Positions 1 to 32,616 of a DNA stretch of 64,000 nucleotides are shown in pieces. Position 1 is the stretch's first letter; the number at the start of each line of letters is the position of its first letter. Source of the stretch: Agelas oroides (lineage: Eukaryota > Porifera > Demospongiae > Agelasida > Agelasidae); assembly GCA_949130485.1 (NCBI GenBank), contig OX422199.1, forward strand, positions 536,501 through 600,500, given 5' to 3'. The position numbers and the translations under genes were made by a program. Below the pieces are notes generated by a model. That model saw nothing but the letters and a program-made list of their open reading frames with translations. It was not told the DNA's origin and did no database searches.

Positions 1-113
1 GAAATTATCTGCCAACTCTTGAACAAGTACATGGAGGGGTATTGGGTACAGGGCTAGTAGTGTGGAGGACAGGGAAGCTGGCGTGTGTCTCATCCACCTT
101 GTCCTCTCCGCAG

Positions 114-21306
<21,193 letters not shown>

Positions 21307-23946
21307 ACCTCACATGCACTACATGAACTGTAACCATGGATACACTCACACAATTCACATCATCAGTGATCATGTTTATACTACATTCTGTGCATGCACA
21401 TACATGTGAATCTTTCTTACATCATGTCAAATAGAAAATGAACAGTAGTTGCCAGGTGTGGAATTCTAAATCTATGGTACTCCACATGGTGGGAATTTGC
21501 AGCAATTGCCAATTGATCATGAAAATATTGACTGGAAAAGGACAATAGTGCATGTGTTGGCTAACCTAGCCGTGTTCCCAGGCAGGCCTGGGAACACGGC
21601 TAGGTTAGCCCAAATTCAAACATGTTGCTACACAAACTTTGTTCAACTTATCTGTCACTTAGTGTTGAGCTAGCTACAGCTGGCTTAATTCCTAAAATGC
21701 TTATATAGATCTCATTATTAGTCAGTCAGTCACACATGAATACTGTCTGCACAAATTCCATCGTTTGTCATGTGATGAATGAATGCTGTACCAGAAGTAT
21801 GAATTTCTCCCCTTAGCTTGCCTACAATAACAGTTATAAAGGTTCAGCTCAGCTAGTTACTATAGCAATACCCCATTTGCCCCATTTGCTATGGCTATCC
21901 TGCAGGTGACTCCACAGCCTAAATCCACCTCTCTCTCTCACACATAGCCTTTATTAATTAATACTTCTTTCACATATGCATAAAATGACCTGTATTCACT
22001 AACAGGTCAGTGTTCATATCTCCAATGCTCTAAAGCAAACTGTAGCTGTTGCAACTCCACTGCATATCTGCTCCCTTATTGGAAGTTTTAAGGATGCAAT
22101 GGATACGGTGAAAGCTAACACAAATGTACATTGCATGGTAACTCCATGTCCTGAGTATGTGTAGTGATTGGATTGTAAATTAGCATAGTTCTAGAGTGTA
22201 TATGTACGTAGCAACTGTAACCTCTAATAACTGTAGGAGCGTAATAACAATACCATCCATCAATCCTGTTTACCAGAGTTTTAGTGACAATGATAAATAC
22301 TGCTAGCACAAACTCCATCCCATGTTGGTAAATGTGCTAGCAAAATGAATTTCCTACCCCTAACATATGAATTCAGACATGCAGACTTGCATCATTCTGC
22401 TGCTCTGTATTTATATCCTTGTGTCTGCAAATTCACTATCTGGTGGGTTAGCTTACCTGGTTCTGAGCCTTTTTGTCACTTGAAGAAAACAGATTTTCTG
22501 TTAGAATAATATAATGGTATGGTCTGATAAAGTGTCAGAACCTTTAGTCTTTACTCTGTCTGTAGCACTCAGCTGGTTGCTATAGCAACATGTGCTATGT
22601 CCACCCTGCAGATGGTACCCACTCATCTCATGGGTCACTGTTTAAACTGTAACTGACAATATGTCATAAATATATGGAAGTAGAAAGGTTTTTTGTTGTC
22701 AACTTGAAATCGGAAAACATTTGCCGATGTTTTGACTGTCAGTTGTCATCAAAGTGAATGTGAAGAAGTGTAAACAAACACTACTATTTAAAACTATGGA
22801 AGTGCACGGAAAGTTCATGTATATATACAGGATTACAAGACAGACACAGTGATTAGTGAGGCAGTGTCATCCTTGCCTAGTCTTGCTGAGTCCCTTGCAC
22901 GAATGTAGACATGCAGGAGCAAAGTCACTAGTAGGTTTGTGGCACAGCCGCTCACTGTGGCTCCTGCAAGACAACAGTTTCTTGTAGTCATAGCATGTTG
23001 AGAATATAACCCTATATTTATGGTGGGTGTAATTTTGGTAGCAATATTCCTACAAATGATACATGTATAAATTTACATGGTATAGATCTTGCAGAGATCA
23101 ATTTCACAGTAGGAAGTTTCATATCATCATCACCCCACAGCCAGTATGAATGACACTATAGCCCACTCAAATAACCATCACCAATAGAATTTCCCAAAAG
23201 ATCAATTTAACAAGTGGTAACAGATCTGTAAATCACAATAGAACCTCTCCGATTCAGATGCCATTGGACAGGTAGATGGTGAAAAACTAATTAAATGTAA
23301 CTTTGAGAACCAATTACGTCCTAGCCCCAGAGAGTAGATCCACGGTGTAGCACATGCAATGTGACAGACAGACAGACAGACAGATGTACCTGGTGAAGCT
23401 GTGGTCTGGTCTGTCCAGTTTGGCCTTCTGGGTTTGCCACAAGGTGCAGCCACTGTATCAGAACTTTAGGTCTGAATGCAGGATGGATGAGCCTAGGTTG
23501 ATAGAGGAGGGAAGGTGAATAACTTTCAGTGTAAAAGACAGGACACCATGAGAATACATTCCAAGTGTTGAACAATGATAACATGATTCTATTCCCCCCT
23601 TCTCACACCCACCCAATACACACATTTCCCCTCTTCCCTCTACTTCTCACCTAATACACACACTTTCCCCCTCCCCCAAACACACTCACCTGTATCATAA
23701 ACTTACCTAGCTACTCATACGCCACACACACACCTAAAGTAGGTATGTTGTTACACTGCATTCTTCCATACACACTTGGCCAAGTGAGGTCCTCCGCATG
23801 ATAGATTCATCTCAGCAGCATGTGTTGTCCATACTGGCCATGGGACAGTAAAAGTCACTTATCCAAACATGTTAAAACCAAAGAGTAAAATGTTAGTACC
23901 AAACAGGAGTAACTGGAATGTCAACAACTGCAGCATTACTCACAAA
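21307..23946. other. Intergenic region between TPR stop and NLR1 stop
   Basis: This is the convergent 3' region of TPR and NLR1. The first ~110 bp are TPR 3' UTR conserved in all copies (actgtaaccatggatacact, then atcatcagtgatcatgttta). A perfect 25-bp-arm hairpin lies at 21559-21610. I see no convincing ORF; a short GACA tract lies near 23370. Confidence 0.7.
21559..21610. repeat. Perfect 25-bp inverted repeat (hairpin)
   Basis: The arms ggctaacctagccgtgttcc..caggc and their exact complement are separated by 2 bases. It carries the same gttcccaggc core as the MITE family at 16397 and 27041, so it is probably a minimal derivative. It lies 250 bp after the TPR stop. Confidence 0.85.
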
Positions 23947-26894
23947 TTAGCGGCGGAACCTCACTCTTCTGCCTACTCTACTAATTGATGACTTGTACTT
24001 CAGAGGGAGCCACAATTCTTCCACTGTTGTGTTGTGTGTGAGAGAGTCGATCAGTTTCTGAGCACCCTCCTCACCTATGGAATCATTTCGTAAGTCCAGT
24101 ACTTTCAATGACTTGTTCTTGAGCAGCGTTTCAGCAAATGCAGTAGCTCCTTTGACTCCAATTGGGTTGTGCTGCAGGTACAAATACTGCAGTGTATCAT
24201 TTGTGCACAGAGCACTTGCTAACTGACATGCTCCATCTGAGTCAATGTCACATTGTTCTAGGTCGAGGTAAACAAGGGTGTGGTTTGTCCTCAACACTGA
24301 AGCCAGTGAGATGGTGTTCTGGAGAGAAAAGTGTGAGACAACCATGTTAACCTTCTTGAGTGTGGTGTTGTGATGGAGTCCACTGATGATCTGTTCAACA
24401 GCTTCTGGAGGAAGGGCATTATGACCTGTGCGGAGCTCCTTGAGACTTGTGGATGATGACAGCAGTTCACTCAGAGCTCGGCAGTCCTCCACACCAATTC
24501 CAGTCTCGTCCAATGACAGCCTCAGATGTGAGTTATGACCTGTTAGTGATGTGATCAGTGGGACAGCCCCTCCCTGACCAATGTTGGGATTGCAGGACAG
24601 GTTGAGTTTTTTCAGTTGAGGCACATGTGGGATGAGATGGGCAAGGGTTACACAGAATTGTGAGTCTAACATATTGCTAGCTAGATCAAGTTTTTCCAAT
24701 TTGTTTCTCCATTTCTTTGGAAAATTCAACAGATGTTTCACTCCTTCAGATGTGATATCATTCTCACTCAAGTTTATTTCAGTAATCCCTCCTGTGCATT
24801 GAACTTTCTTCTCCACTGCACCTCGTACTAACATTTCAACTTCCTTATCTCCGATGCTACACTGCTCTAGGTGAATCTTCCAGGTACGGTTGCTGTGAGA
24901 CACACAGTAGCCCAACACAAAGCAGTCAAAAGGAGTAATTTGACTAAGTTGTTCAAAGAGTTGAATGTCAGATGTACCTAGTAAGTTAGCAATGACATCA
25001 CAGTCTCGTGCTTCAAACAACCAGTGCAGAGTATCAAAGGGAACCTCATATATGACACTAGCCATGTCATCATCAGATCTTTCTATACACAATGTGCTCA
25101 GCACCTCACTCGGATATCCATCGAACTTACTTACACCACATAAAAACCGCAGCACCATGTGCAGGTGGTGGTGTCTTTGGTGGTTCACGTCCAATTCAAT
25201 ATCAGAGTCATCACTAGCCTCGATATGGTATTGATAACTAAAATCATCCTCAGATTCAATGTCGGATTCATGATTAGAATCACTACTAGATTCAACAGCA
25301 GAGTCATCACTAGCCTCGATATGGTATTCATAACTAAAATCATCCTCAGATTCAATGTCGGATTCATGATCAGAGTTACCACTAGATTCAACATCAGAGT
25401 CATCACTAGCCTTGACACTAACACTGTCAAAACCAAATTCGTTTTCCTTGTATTCCCTAAAATGCTCAATCTGTTTCGCCACTGGCTGCTGTGAGAGGTG
25501 AAATGCAGCCAGATACTCTTGCACAGTCAAGTGCAGGAAGTTGTAGGAAACTGCAGCCCCTTCATCTACATACAGCTCTCGGACACGCTGCATCAGACCC
25601 AGGGTTTCAAACTTTTCCAGACTCAGACCCAGGGTTTCAAAGTCTTTTTGATGGAAAATCACCTGCTGATCATTACAGATTCCTTCGTATGCTATTCTGC
25701 CCAGTTCACACAGCTGTTGGTACACATCTTGGGGCAGGTCACTGAAATTTTGTAGGCTCCAATCCCTCTTCTTACCATGCACTGGGTGGTCAAACAGGTG
25801 GCGCAGGAGTAGACTGCGAAATAGGGAGGAATACAGTTCCGTCATGGTCTTGGGGACTAGGCTCTTGTCTTTTCTGCTGTTTCGGTAGACTTCAACCACA
25901 ATGGCAGAATTGAGAGGAATGTACATCATGCTATTGATGTGGGGGTAACATGAGATGTACTTCTTCAGGTCAGCCAGCAGTGAGGGGTCATTGGGTATGG
26001 TGCTCTCTAAATAGGATTGGATGTTGTCTTTGGTGAATCCCAGGATCTCAATATGCTGGGATATGCGTCCCTTGTAGTCCCTGTGGAGGAACTCACTTGC
26101 CCAGGGGCGGCTGGTGATGAGGACTGTGGCCTCTGGTAGCTCCCTCCCTATGATGACGTCCAGGAAAACAGAACTCTCATTGCGTAATTCCTCTGGGAGT
26201 TCATCATATCCCTCAAACAGAAGGAACACACGTTTGCCCCAAGTTCTTTGGATCTCCTCAACTGCTGCTTGCTGGATCTGGGGGTCACGGTATTGGAAGA
26301 GGTCAGAGATGTTCTTTGCAGCTCGCACACTCTTGTCTCGGAGCCTGAGGAGGACAACCAGCTGGTACTGCTGGAGCAACTTTCCCTTCCCCCACTTGCG
26401 GCACAGTTTCCAGGCAAATGTGGATTTTCCCACGCCTGGTGCCCCCTCAACAAGGATGCACTTTGGTTGTGACCCATCTGGCAGCTGGGCAATTTGGCCA
26501 ATGTCTGTGGCTCGCTTTGACTTCTTGATGTCATCAATGTTCCCATGGATTGTGTCTGTCATAAACTGATATGCCTCTGGTTTTGTGATGTCCTCCTTTT
26601 CAATAAGGGCAAGGTTGATGTATTTCTTGGATTTCACTAGCGGCCATTTGTCGTAAAATTTTAGTTTCTCTTGTGTGTAGACAGACTTGAGGTAGGAGGC
26701 ATAGGTATCAACTGCAGAGGTTTGCACACCTGGTGTTTGGTGATTGTGTTGGAAGTCACATGCTTGCATGGTGTGTTTTGGTGGTTGCAATTTGTCTGTT
26801 CTACGTCGTTTAGCTGGTGGGGAAGATGATGGCCCAGGCTGGTGTGATGGGTATTGGGGGTGTGGCTCTAGCTGTTCAGATGTCAGTTTGCTAC
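23947..26894 (-). CDS. NLR1 exon 3: NACHT and LRR
   Basis: Acceptor gtacctccag on the minus strand. The exon begins SKLTSEQLEP, has a KRRRTDK basic patch, the pre-NACHT block YASYLKSVY...KYINLALIEK, NACHT, winged-helix region, a double acidic repeat (DFSYEYHIEASDDS twice, plus-strand 25191-25420), and LRRs with one 56-residue unit of the RTNHTL...CDIDSDGACQLASAL...NPIGVKGATAFAE type. Confidence 0.9.
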
Positions 26895-29218
26895 CTGGAG
26901 GTACAATAAATATTTCCTTGAGACATAATGTGTACGATATTCCCCACTGAATATGTTGGTTACATGAGTTTAAAGAATCATAGTTCCTTTTCCCATGCCT
27001 CCTCACAATTATAGACTGCAGGTAGTAACATACATATCAATAGCCTCGTTCCCAGGCCTTCCCCGTTTTTGTTCTTCTGTTTCACTTTTCCGCTTCCATG
27101 TATTATACTGAACGCAAAGCGAAGAACAAAAACGGGAGAGACCTGGGAACAAGGCTACATATCAAGTGTTGACTTGTTTCTATGACATCAGATACTTACA
27201 CTAGGGGGGACATTCTACACTAGGGGACAAACAGCTAACAAGGGAGGAGATTGTTGGGGGACACTTTACACAAGTGTAAAATGCCCACGTGGGGGGACAT
27301 TATACATGGAGGTTTACACTCTGACATTGGTCGGTTTCTGTGTTGGTACCAGACTTAACCCCAATCGAGTACAGATCCATAACGATCTCCGCACAATCAG
27401 ACAGTGTAGTAGTTCTTTGAGCTTTTAGCTGTAACTATGGTAACCACACTGTGGTCAAAACAACCAACTTCTTTTGCAGCATATAAAATCTACCTTGAGA
27501 CTTGAGACCTGATTTGATGACTCTTCCCTTCCTTGGTGTGCTGGCCCTCTTTCCCCTCTCCCTGCCCCTCCTCCCTCTTCCTCTTCCTCCTTGGCTTCCA
27601 GAGCTGCTCCCACTGGACACAAGAGGGTCTACGCTGGCTGGCGTGCTCACTGAGGAGGCAACAGACAAGCAGACAGTGAACATCCTGTGATTGACACGAG
27701 AAACTGGATGTATGTAGTAGACTGTAGTCATAGTTATTACTCCAAATAACACACACCAGTGAGGAAACTGGTGGGAACAATTTCTGGGCAAAGAGGTTGT
27801 CCGAGAAAGTTTGAAATCGAAAGTTATTCTTGTGCATGCATGAACAGATTTTGGACAACTTTAAGACCTCTGCACACAGCTGGGTGTAAGGTTTTACACA
27901 CACTTTATGAAGACTCTAGCTAAATAACTTGCTTGACATAAGCTGTTTGCTTACACTACGTTGCAAAGACAAAGTGAAAGATTGACAGTTCGTTGTAAGT
28001 GTAGACCATGAAGAAACTGGCCCTCAAGCAGACGTACAGTCCCTTGTGTAAACGCTCATAAAGAAAAGTGACTATTTTCATGAACTAAAGTTCTTAAGCC
28101 CGTTTACACTAGCACTAGTTTCAAATCGGGCTTTATTTAGTTGCAGTCATAGGCAGCCACTCCAAAATTTCTGATTCAAGGCCACACCATGCAAATTGAT
28201 TTCATGTTTCACGGACAACCAAGTCCCAAATTTTGACCCGGGTGGCAGGCCCAAAAATAAAGGAATAATTTAGTGAACATTATATCACATCCTACAAACT
28301 TCGCAGTTGTAGTGATCTGTATTTTCTTGATGTCGGACTCCCTCCTGACCACGTTTAACTTGCATGTTCAACCTCGCTGACAATGTTGCCATAGTGTTAG
28401 GGCATGAGTAGCTCAAGAGGCTGACCACACCCACTATTAATGTGCAATTTACATTTTTCGTGATAAAATAGAGATCTGTGAAACATGAAATCAATTTGGT
28501 ATGGTCCAACTGTAAAATGTTTGCAGGCTGTATAATATGCAGAGTTCACCATCTACTTGCTCCAAGTTATTAGACAATGACATTTATTCTGGTGAACTGC
28601 GAAGACTGAATTTGTGCAGTTGGAATGTACATGAGTGAGTGTATAGCCTCGTATAGCCAAGCCAAGAGTCTGGCGGGTACAAGACTAGTGAGTGTATGAT
28701 TCTAGTCTCACAAGCAGCCATATTTTTTTGTTTCCAGCGGAAAGAGCGAGAGGGAGTCAGAGCAAGTTTCTTTCCCTCTCCCTCGATAGCTAGCTCCTCT
28801 CACTGGAAATTAACAAAGAACAATAAGACTGGCTCACAAGATTAGTGTGATCCTTAGAACAATAATTATGTAGGTCAATTTATGTACCTTCATCAACCAG
28901 AAGTCTGCACACCCTCTCTGCAAGGTCAGCTCTACTAAGCTTCAAGAAAACATCAACTAGAACTTGATACGTTGCTTTGAACAAATTCTTGTTCTTCCAC
29001 CTCCGAAGGGTTTTATATCTCTTGTCCGGTGTATTCTTTCCCTCTTCTTCTACATCCTCTTCATCTGTTTCAGTGAGTCCCAGAAGAGGTGCAACCGTCT
29101 GCCAGTTAGCTAGGAAGAGTGATATACTGGTAATGTGCTCATCAGAGCACGGCTTGTTCAGTTCGTCAGCTGAAATACCAACATGAGCGATCAGCTCCTC
29201 AAATGTGACACCAGCCAT
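23947..29218 (-). CDS. NLR1: DEATH-NACHT-LRR receptor (three exons)
   Basis: This is an intracellular NLR-type innate immune receptor, expected to oligomerise through NACHT on ligand sensing and signal through its DEATH domain. Exons on the minus strand are 29218-28888 (DEATH), 27649-27494 (linker) and 26894-23947 (NACHT-LRR); both introns are phase 1 and the total is 1,145 codons. The NACHT P-loop GAPGVGKST is near residues 313-321, a Walker-B-like FLLFEGYDELP near 386-396, and TSRPW near 423. The NACHT-associated helical region contains FLHLTVQEYLAAFHLSQQP. An acidic Ser/Asp insert follows, then ribonuclease-inhibitor-type LRRs. Start codon: MAGVTFEEL, the same position as in NLR4. It resembles the other three NLRs, above all NLR2, with which it shares exons 2-3 and the flanking introns. 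The ligand is unknown. Confidence 0.88.
27041..27157. mobile_element. 117-bp MITE with 8-bp target duplication (NLR1 intron 2)
   Basis: Ends tagcctcgttcccaggcctt and, inverted, tagccttgttcccaggtctc. CATATCAA lies directly on both sides, an 8-bp duplication of hAT type. The same insertion is present at 38000-38117, so it predates the NLR1/NLR2 duplication. Confidence 0.85.
27494..27649 (-). CDS. NLR1 exon 2: Arg/Gly-rich linker
   Basis: On the minus strand: acceptor tgcctcctcag, donor gtagat; 156 bp, phase 1 to phase 1. It encodes SSGSSSGSQGGRGRGRRGRE then RKGRVIKSGLKSQ, a basic disordered linker. It is almost identical to NLR2 exon 2. Confidence 0.8.
28888..29218 (-). CDS. NLR1 exon 1: DEATH domain
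   Basis: It encodes MAGVTFEELIAHVGISADEL and NWQTVAPLLGLTETDEEDVEEE, where the W..(V)AP.LGL...DE pattern is typical of DEATH domains, then RWKNKNLFKATYQVLVDVFL. Donor gtacat after GATGAAG, phase 1. About 15 differences in 110 residues from the NLR4 exon. An in-frame upstream extension to 29275 exists, but MAG is the start conserved with NLR4. Confidence 0.82.
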
Positions 29219-29356
29219 GTTAAAATCAACAGAGCTAGTTCCTGTGTCGGGCGACTCGCAGTGGACCACTCTCAAGCAGTGTTTGTTCGGCGCGCGTTCA
29301 GGTCAAGAGCTAGAGTGGGCAGTGTCTAGGGGAAGTCCCTTCTTTGTAATTGTGTC

Positions 29357-31073
29357 TGTCACGAAGTAAACGGGCCCCCGAAGTACGTGGTCCCCCGGCC
29401 CATTTACTCCGGAGCAGTTGGTCCCCCGGGCAATATACTTCGGGGTAACTGTTCCCCCAGGGATAATTTGCTCCGGAGTAAATGGTCCCCCCTTGAAGTG
29501 AATGGTCCCCCCTTGAAGTGAATGGTCCCCCTCCTCCAACTCCTCAACTGAGCATACTCTTCACAGTAAATGGTCCCCCAACTACTCATCTAAGAATAGC
29601 CTTACTCCAGTGTCAACTCAGGAAATATTTTATGTTTGTATGTAATAAGAACACAGCTACAATGCATACTTAATAAGAACATGAACTACACAACCAGTTG
29701 TAAGACGGTTCTATGTATACTTCCTCAGGAATGTTTTGGCATCGCTGGTGAAACCACTCCTTACACCGCCCGCACTTGGCTAGGTCACCGAAAATGTTTT
29801 GGTTCTTGTTCCACGTCAGCCTACATGTGCAGTACACATTGAAGGTTCGAACAGATTTCACCCTTGTGCGACCCAATCGTCGTGGTTTTGCGGCTGCAGG
29901 AAACTCAGACATTGTCAGGTTTTGTAGGCATGAATGGAGGTGGCACCGCATCCGTGACTGGTCAAAGGAACACAAGTGGGGATCCTTTCCTGTACAAAGT
30001 GCATACATAAATGCTATTGCAAAAAGGCCGCAATCTTGCCCTCCACTCTGGTGCTGCACATCAATGTGCCTCAGCTTGAAACTGGGGCTCTGACATTTCA
30101 TAATTGCAGCAACTTGACAGGTAAGTGTGCTGGTGTAGACAGGTGACATGCTGTCGTAAAGGTCGCAGACTTCTGGAGAGGAAAAAATGTTAGAGGAACA
30201 AACCCAATGACTTTGACTGACGTGTAATATCTGAACGAAATCCGAGTTGCTTGACTGCCACTGAAGATTCTTTGCAAGGATTTGGGTTGACTGGAGGCCA
30301 TTCTGGTCTGGGAACTGCTTCTTGAGCAGTGTCATGGCAGCCTGGATGAGTTGGTCATTCAGCCATTCTCCGCTAGTCAGGACTCGCTCATCGTGCTTAG
30401 TTAAGCTGAGTTCTCTGACCCAGTATTCAATCTCAGGCTGAGATGTGTGGTGCACTTTATCCAAATCAATGGCTTTGTCTCGTGTTTCCCCCTTTCTTAT
30501 CAGTTTTGACCTGAGTTTGGGTGCCTACACACACACACACAAAAAAAAGACACAGGTGATGTAATCAACACAATCACAATAGCATACCAGCAAGCAAGTC
30601 CCACAACCCTCATGCAAGTATATACATGTGTATGATTATAGTGATGCTTTACCTTTCCAGATGGGTCTGAATCTTCTCGCTTCCTTTTGTTTCGTCTGCT
30701 TGCCTTTGGTTTTTTGAGCTCATCTGGCTCCTTGCTGGGTTCTGTGATCTCAGGTACTTTTTCTCCGTCAGGTAGTCGTACACTCGTCTGAAAACAGCCT
30801 CTTCGTCTTCTGTGCGATGTTCTTCGTCGATGATGCATTCTCCGCCAGCTTCACAGTCGCTCTCGCCTTCCATCTCGTTTAGATTTGACACCAGTGAAAG
30901 CGTTGGAGCCATTTTATAACACTTTTTCTTCTCTTGCCGGGACGGAAGTCGGGAAGAATGCACGTGACAGAATCGCGCAAAGGGGGACCGTTTACTTCAC
31001 AGGGGGTCCATTTACTCCGGAGTAAATTATCCGGGGGGACCACGTACTTCGGGGGCCCGTTTACTTCGTGACA
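29357..31073 (-). mobile_element. 1,717-bp TIR element carrying a Ulp1-like protease with PHD finger
   Basis: Perfect 40-bp terminal inverted repeats (starting tgtcacgaagtaaacgggcc, 29357-29396 and 31034-31073) are flanked by TGTC on both sides (29353-29356, 31074-31077), a likely 4-bp target duplication. Inside each end, short motifs tttactccggag and ggtccccc recur as subterminal repeats. The only gene inside is the protease at 29670-30912. No transposase is visible, so it is either non-autonomous with cargo or mobilised in trans. Confidence 0.85.
29670..30912 (-). CDS. Ulp1/SENP-type cysteine protease with C-terminal PHD finger (transposon cargo)
   Basis: Exon 2 (30524-29670) encodes the C48-type fold: WLNDQLIQAAMTLLKKQ, catalytic His in SQSHWVCSSN, Asp in CDLYDSMSP, and Gln/Cys in HQSGGQDCGLFAIAF, so the catalytic residues look intact. 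A basic KPRRLGRTRVK hinge follows, then a PHD-like zinc finger (CTCR...CGRCKEWFHQRC...WLCSSC). Ulp1 proteases remove SUMO or related modifiers; PHD fingers read histone tails. Exon 1 (to 30653, donor gtaaag) is acidic then Lys/Arg-rich. Its best ATG (30912) is in a different frame from the part that joins exon 2 in phase; an ATG at 30838 is in the joining frame. So either the start is the inner ATG or exon 1 has a frameshift. Confidence 0.8.
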
Positions 31074-31091
31074 TGTCATTGGTCACACATG

Positions 31092-31144
31092 CTAAGCCGT
31101 GGTCTCGCGTGGCCACACCCTGGCCACGCGAGACTAGCTAAGCC
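31092..31144. repeat. Short hairpin just outside the Ulp1 element
   Basis: Arms ctcgcgtggcca and tggccacgcgag with flanking ctaagcc and ggcttag form a near-perfect palindrome, 19 bp from the right end of the Ulp1 element. Confidence 0.7.
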
Positions 31145-32243
31145 GATGGATGCCTCTGTGTGCACTGAGTTGCAGATGATCCTGAAACTAAGGAGGAAAC
31201 ATTGACAGAGACCCTCGCCACCAGGTAAAGAGGGAGCTCGGAGGGACAAAGATGAAGCCGCAAGATGCAAAGGGAAACCGTCACAAGCATCAAGGGAGGC
31301 CAGCAGGGTGTTGGAGATACCTCAGCAGACCATGTCCAGTCCTGCACCAATCATGATCCTCCCAGTGCAGAGGAGGTTGGCCAATCTTGCAGAAGTACCC
31401 TCGGCTTTGATCCTTGCATCTGAAGAGCAGTACAGCAAGTGTACATACCCACTCTGTTTTGACTTCTCCATGTGTTCCATTCACCCAACCCTTCCACGTC
31501 TTCTGTCTACAACCAGCACTTTAGGGATCTAGTTAACCTCAAGTATCCTGCAACTGTGGACAGTTTTGTGACCCAGTCTTCAACACAAGCTCTTCCTCAC
31601 TTCTGATCTCACCTGACTTACAGTTGTCATGGATACCAGAGCCACTGGGAGGAGGAGGAGATGTGGGTAAACCCCTCTAATTAGTCCAGTGCATTCTGGT
31701 CAATATTCCATCCTGACACATGAATACTAAAGTGCTAAGGTGTGGTACACTCAGCTAACCTCATACCCACACCAACATTCATGATGTACCTCAACCTCAG
31801 GTCTGATAGCAAAACCCAAAGTAATGGACGTTAAATGCAGTGCTGTGATTGTACATACACACAGCTAGCCTTGTACCCAGACCTTCTCTCTCAAGATCTG
31901 CTACACTGTCTCATTCCCCACCTCTTGTTTGCATACTGCAAGCAATCAATACCTGGAGATGGTCTGGGGAAGGTCTGGGAAAGAGGCTAAAACCTCATCA
32001 CATGCAGTGACGTATCTGGATACCAGGTGGACGTCTGGATGCACCAAGGTGATCTACACTCAGCTAGCTTCATACCCAGTTTCTATTCTGCTATATCTGC
32101 TTTACACTAGCTATAGGTTAGTGGTGTGTGAAAGCCTACTTGGTTGAATAAAAAAAAAGATTTTGGTTTCATTCTTGTGTGTGAGGTTTGAGTAAGAAGG
32201 GAGGGAGGGAAATGGTGGGGATGAATAACCTCTCATTTCATAG
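31145..32243. other. Non-coding segment between the Ulp1 element and TPR-tail copy 1
   Basis: No supported gene. A stretch at 31499-31620 (tctacaaccagcactttagg, then gtatcctgcaactgtggaca) recurs at 42368-42480, showing that this spacer is part of the duplicated unit. Confidence 0.6.
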
Positions 32244-32616
32244 GTAAGTGGAAACGATGGTGATGGCAGTGGCGAGGAAGGAGAGGGGGAGGAGGGGGGT
32301 GGTCCCACTGACCAGAAGGAAGAAGGTGACACTGACACAAGATCAAGGTCACATGAGCCGCCAGACAACCAGCCCTCTCAGCCGTCCACCTCCACTCTCC
32401 CCTCCATGGAGTCTGGGCACTCTCTGGGTCTGCCAGACGACGAGACATCAATGGACATTCCTGCGTCCCCACTGCGACCCACCCATATCTCAGGGTGAGT
32501 GAGGCTTCTATGGTGGAAGGTTACTAAGCACTCGATGTTTTGAGATGAATGAGAGAGAAAAGTTTGTGCAGAACATAAAGAAGAGGATTGTGAGGGTTGA
32601 TGGTAGTGATCAGAGC

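Larger units (their letters stand above)
26000..28443. repeat. Segmental duplication, copy A (pairs with 36990-39402)
   Basis: From the 5' half of NLR1 exon 3 through exon 2 and into intron 1, the sequence matches the NLR2 region almost base for base, with small indels. Similarity stops at cacacccactattaatgtgc (28443), inside intron 1 before the DEATH exon. Confidence 0.9.

Noticed and set aside
25185-25469. Overlapping ORFs antisense to, or in other frames of, the NLR1 acidic repeat (MTLMLNLVVT repeats)
   Set aside because: Shadows of the repetitive Ser/Asp coding sequence in other frames.
29670-30912. Functional partnership between TPR and the nearby Ulp1-like protease, as Ulp1 is anchored at the pore by TPR relatives in yeast
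   Set aside because: The protease lies inside a transposon with perfect ends and a target duplication, so its position next to TPR is best explained by chance insertion.
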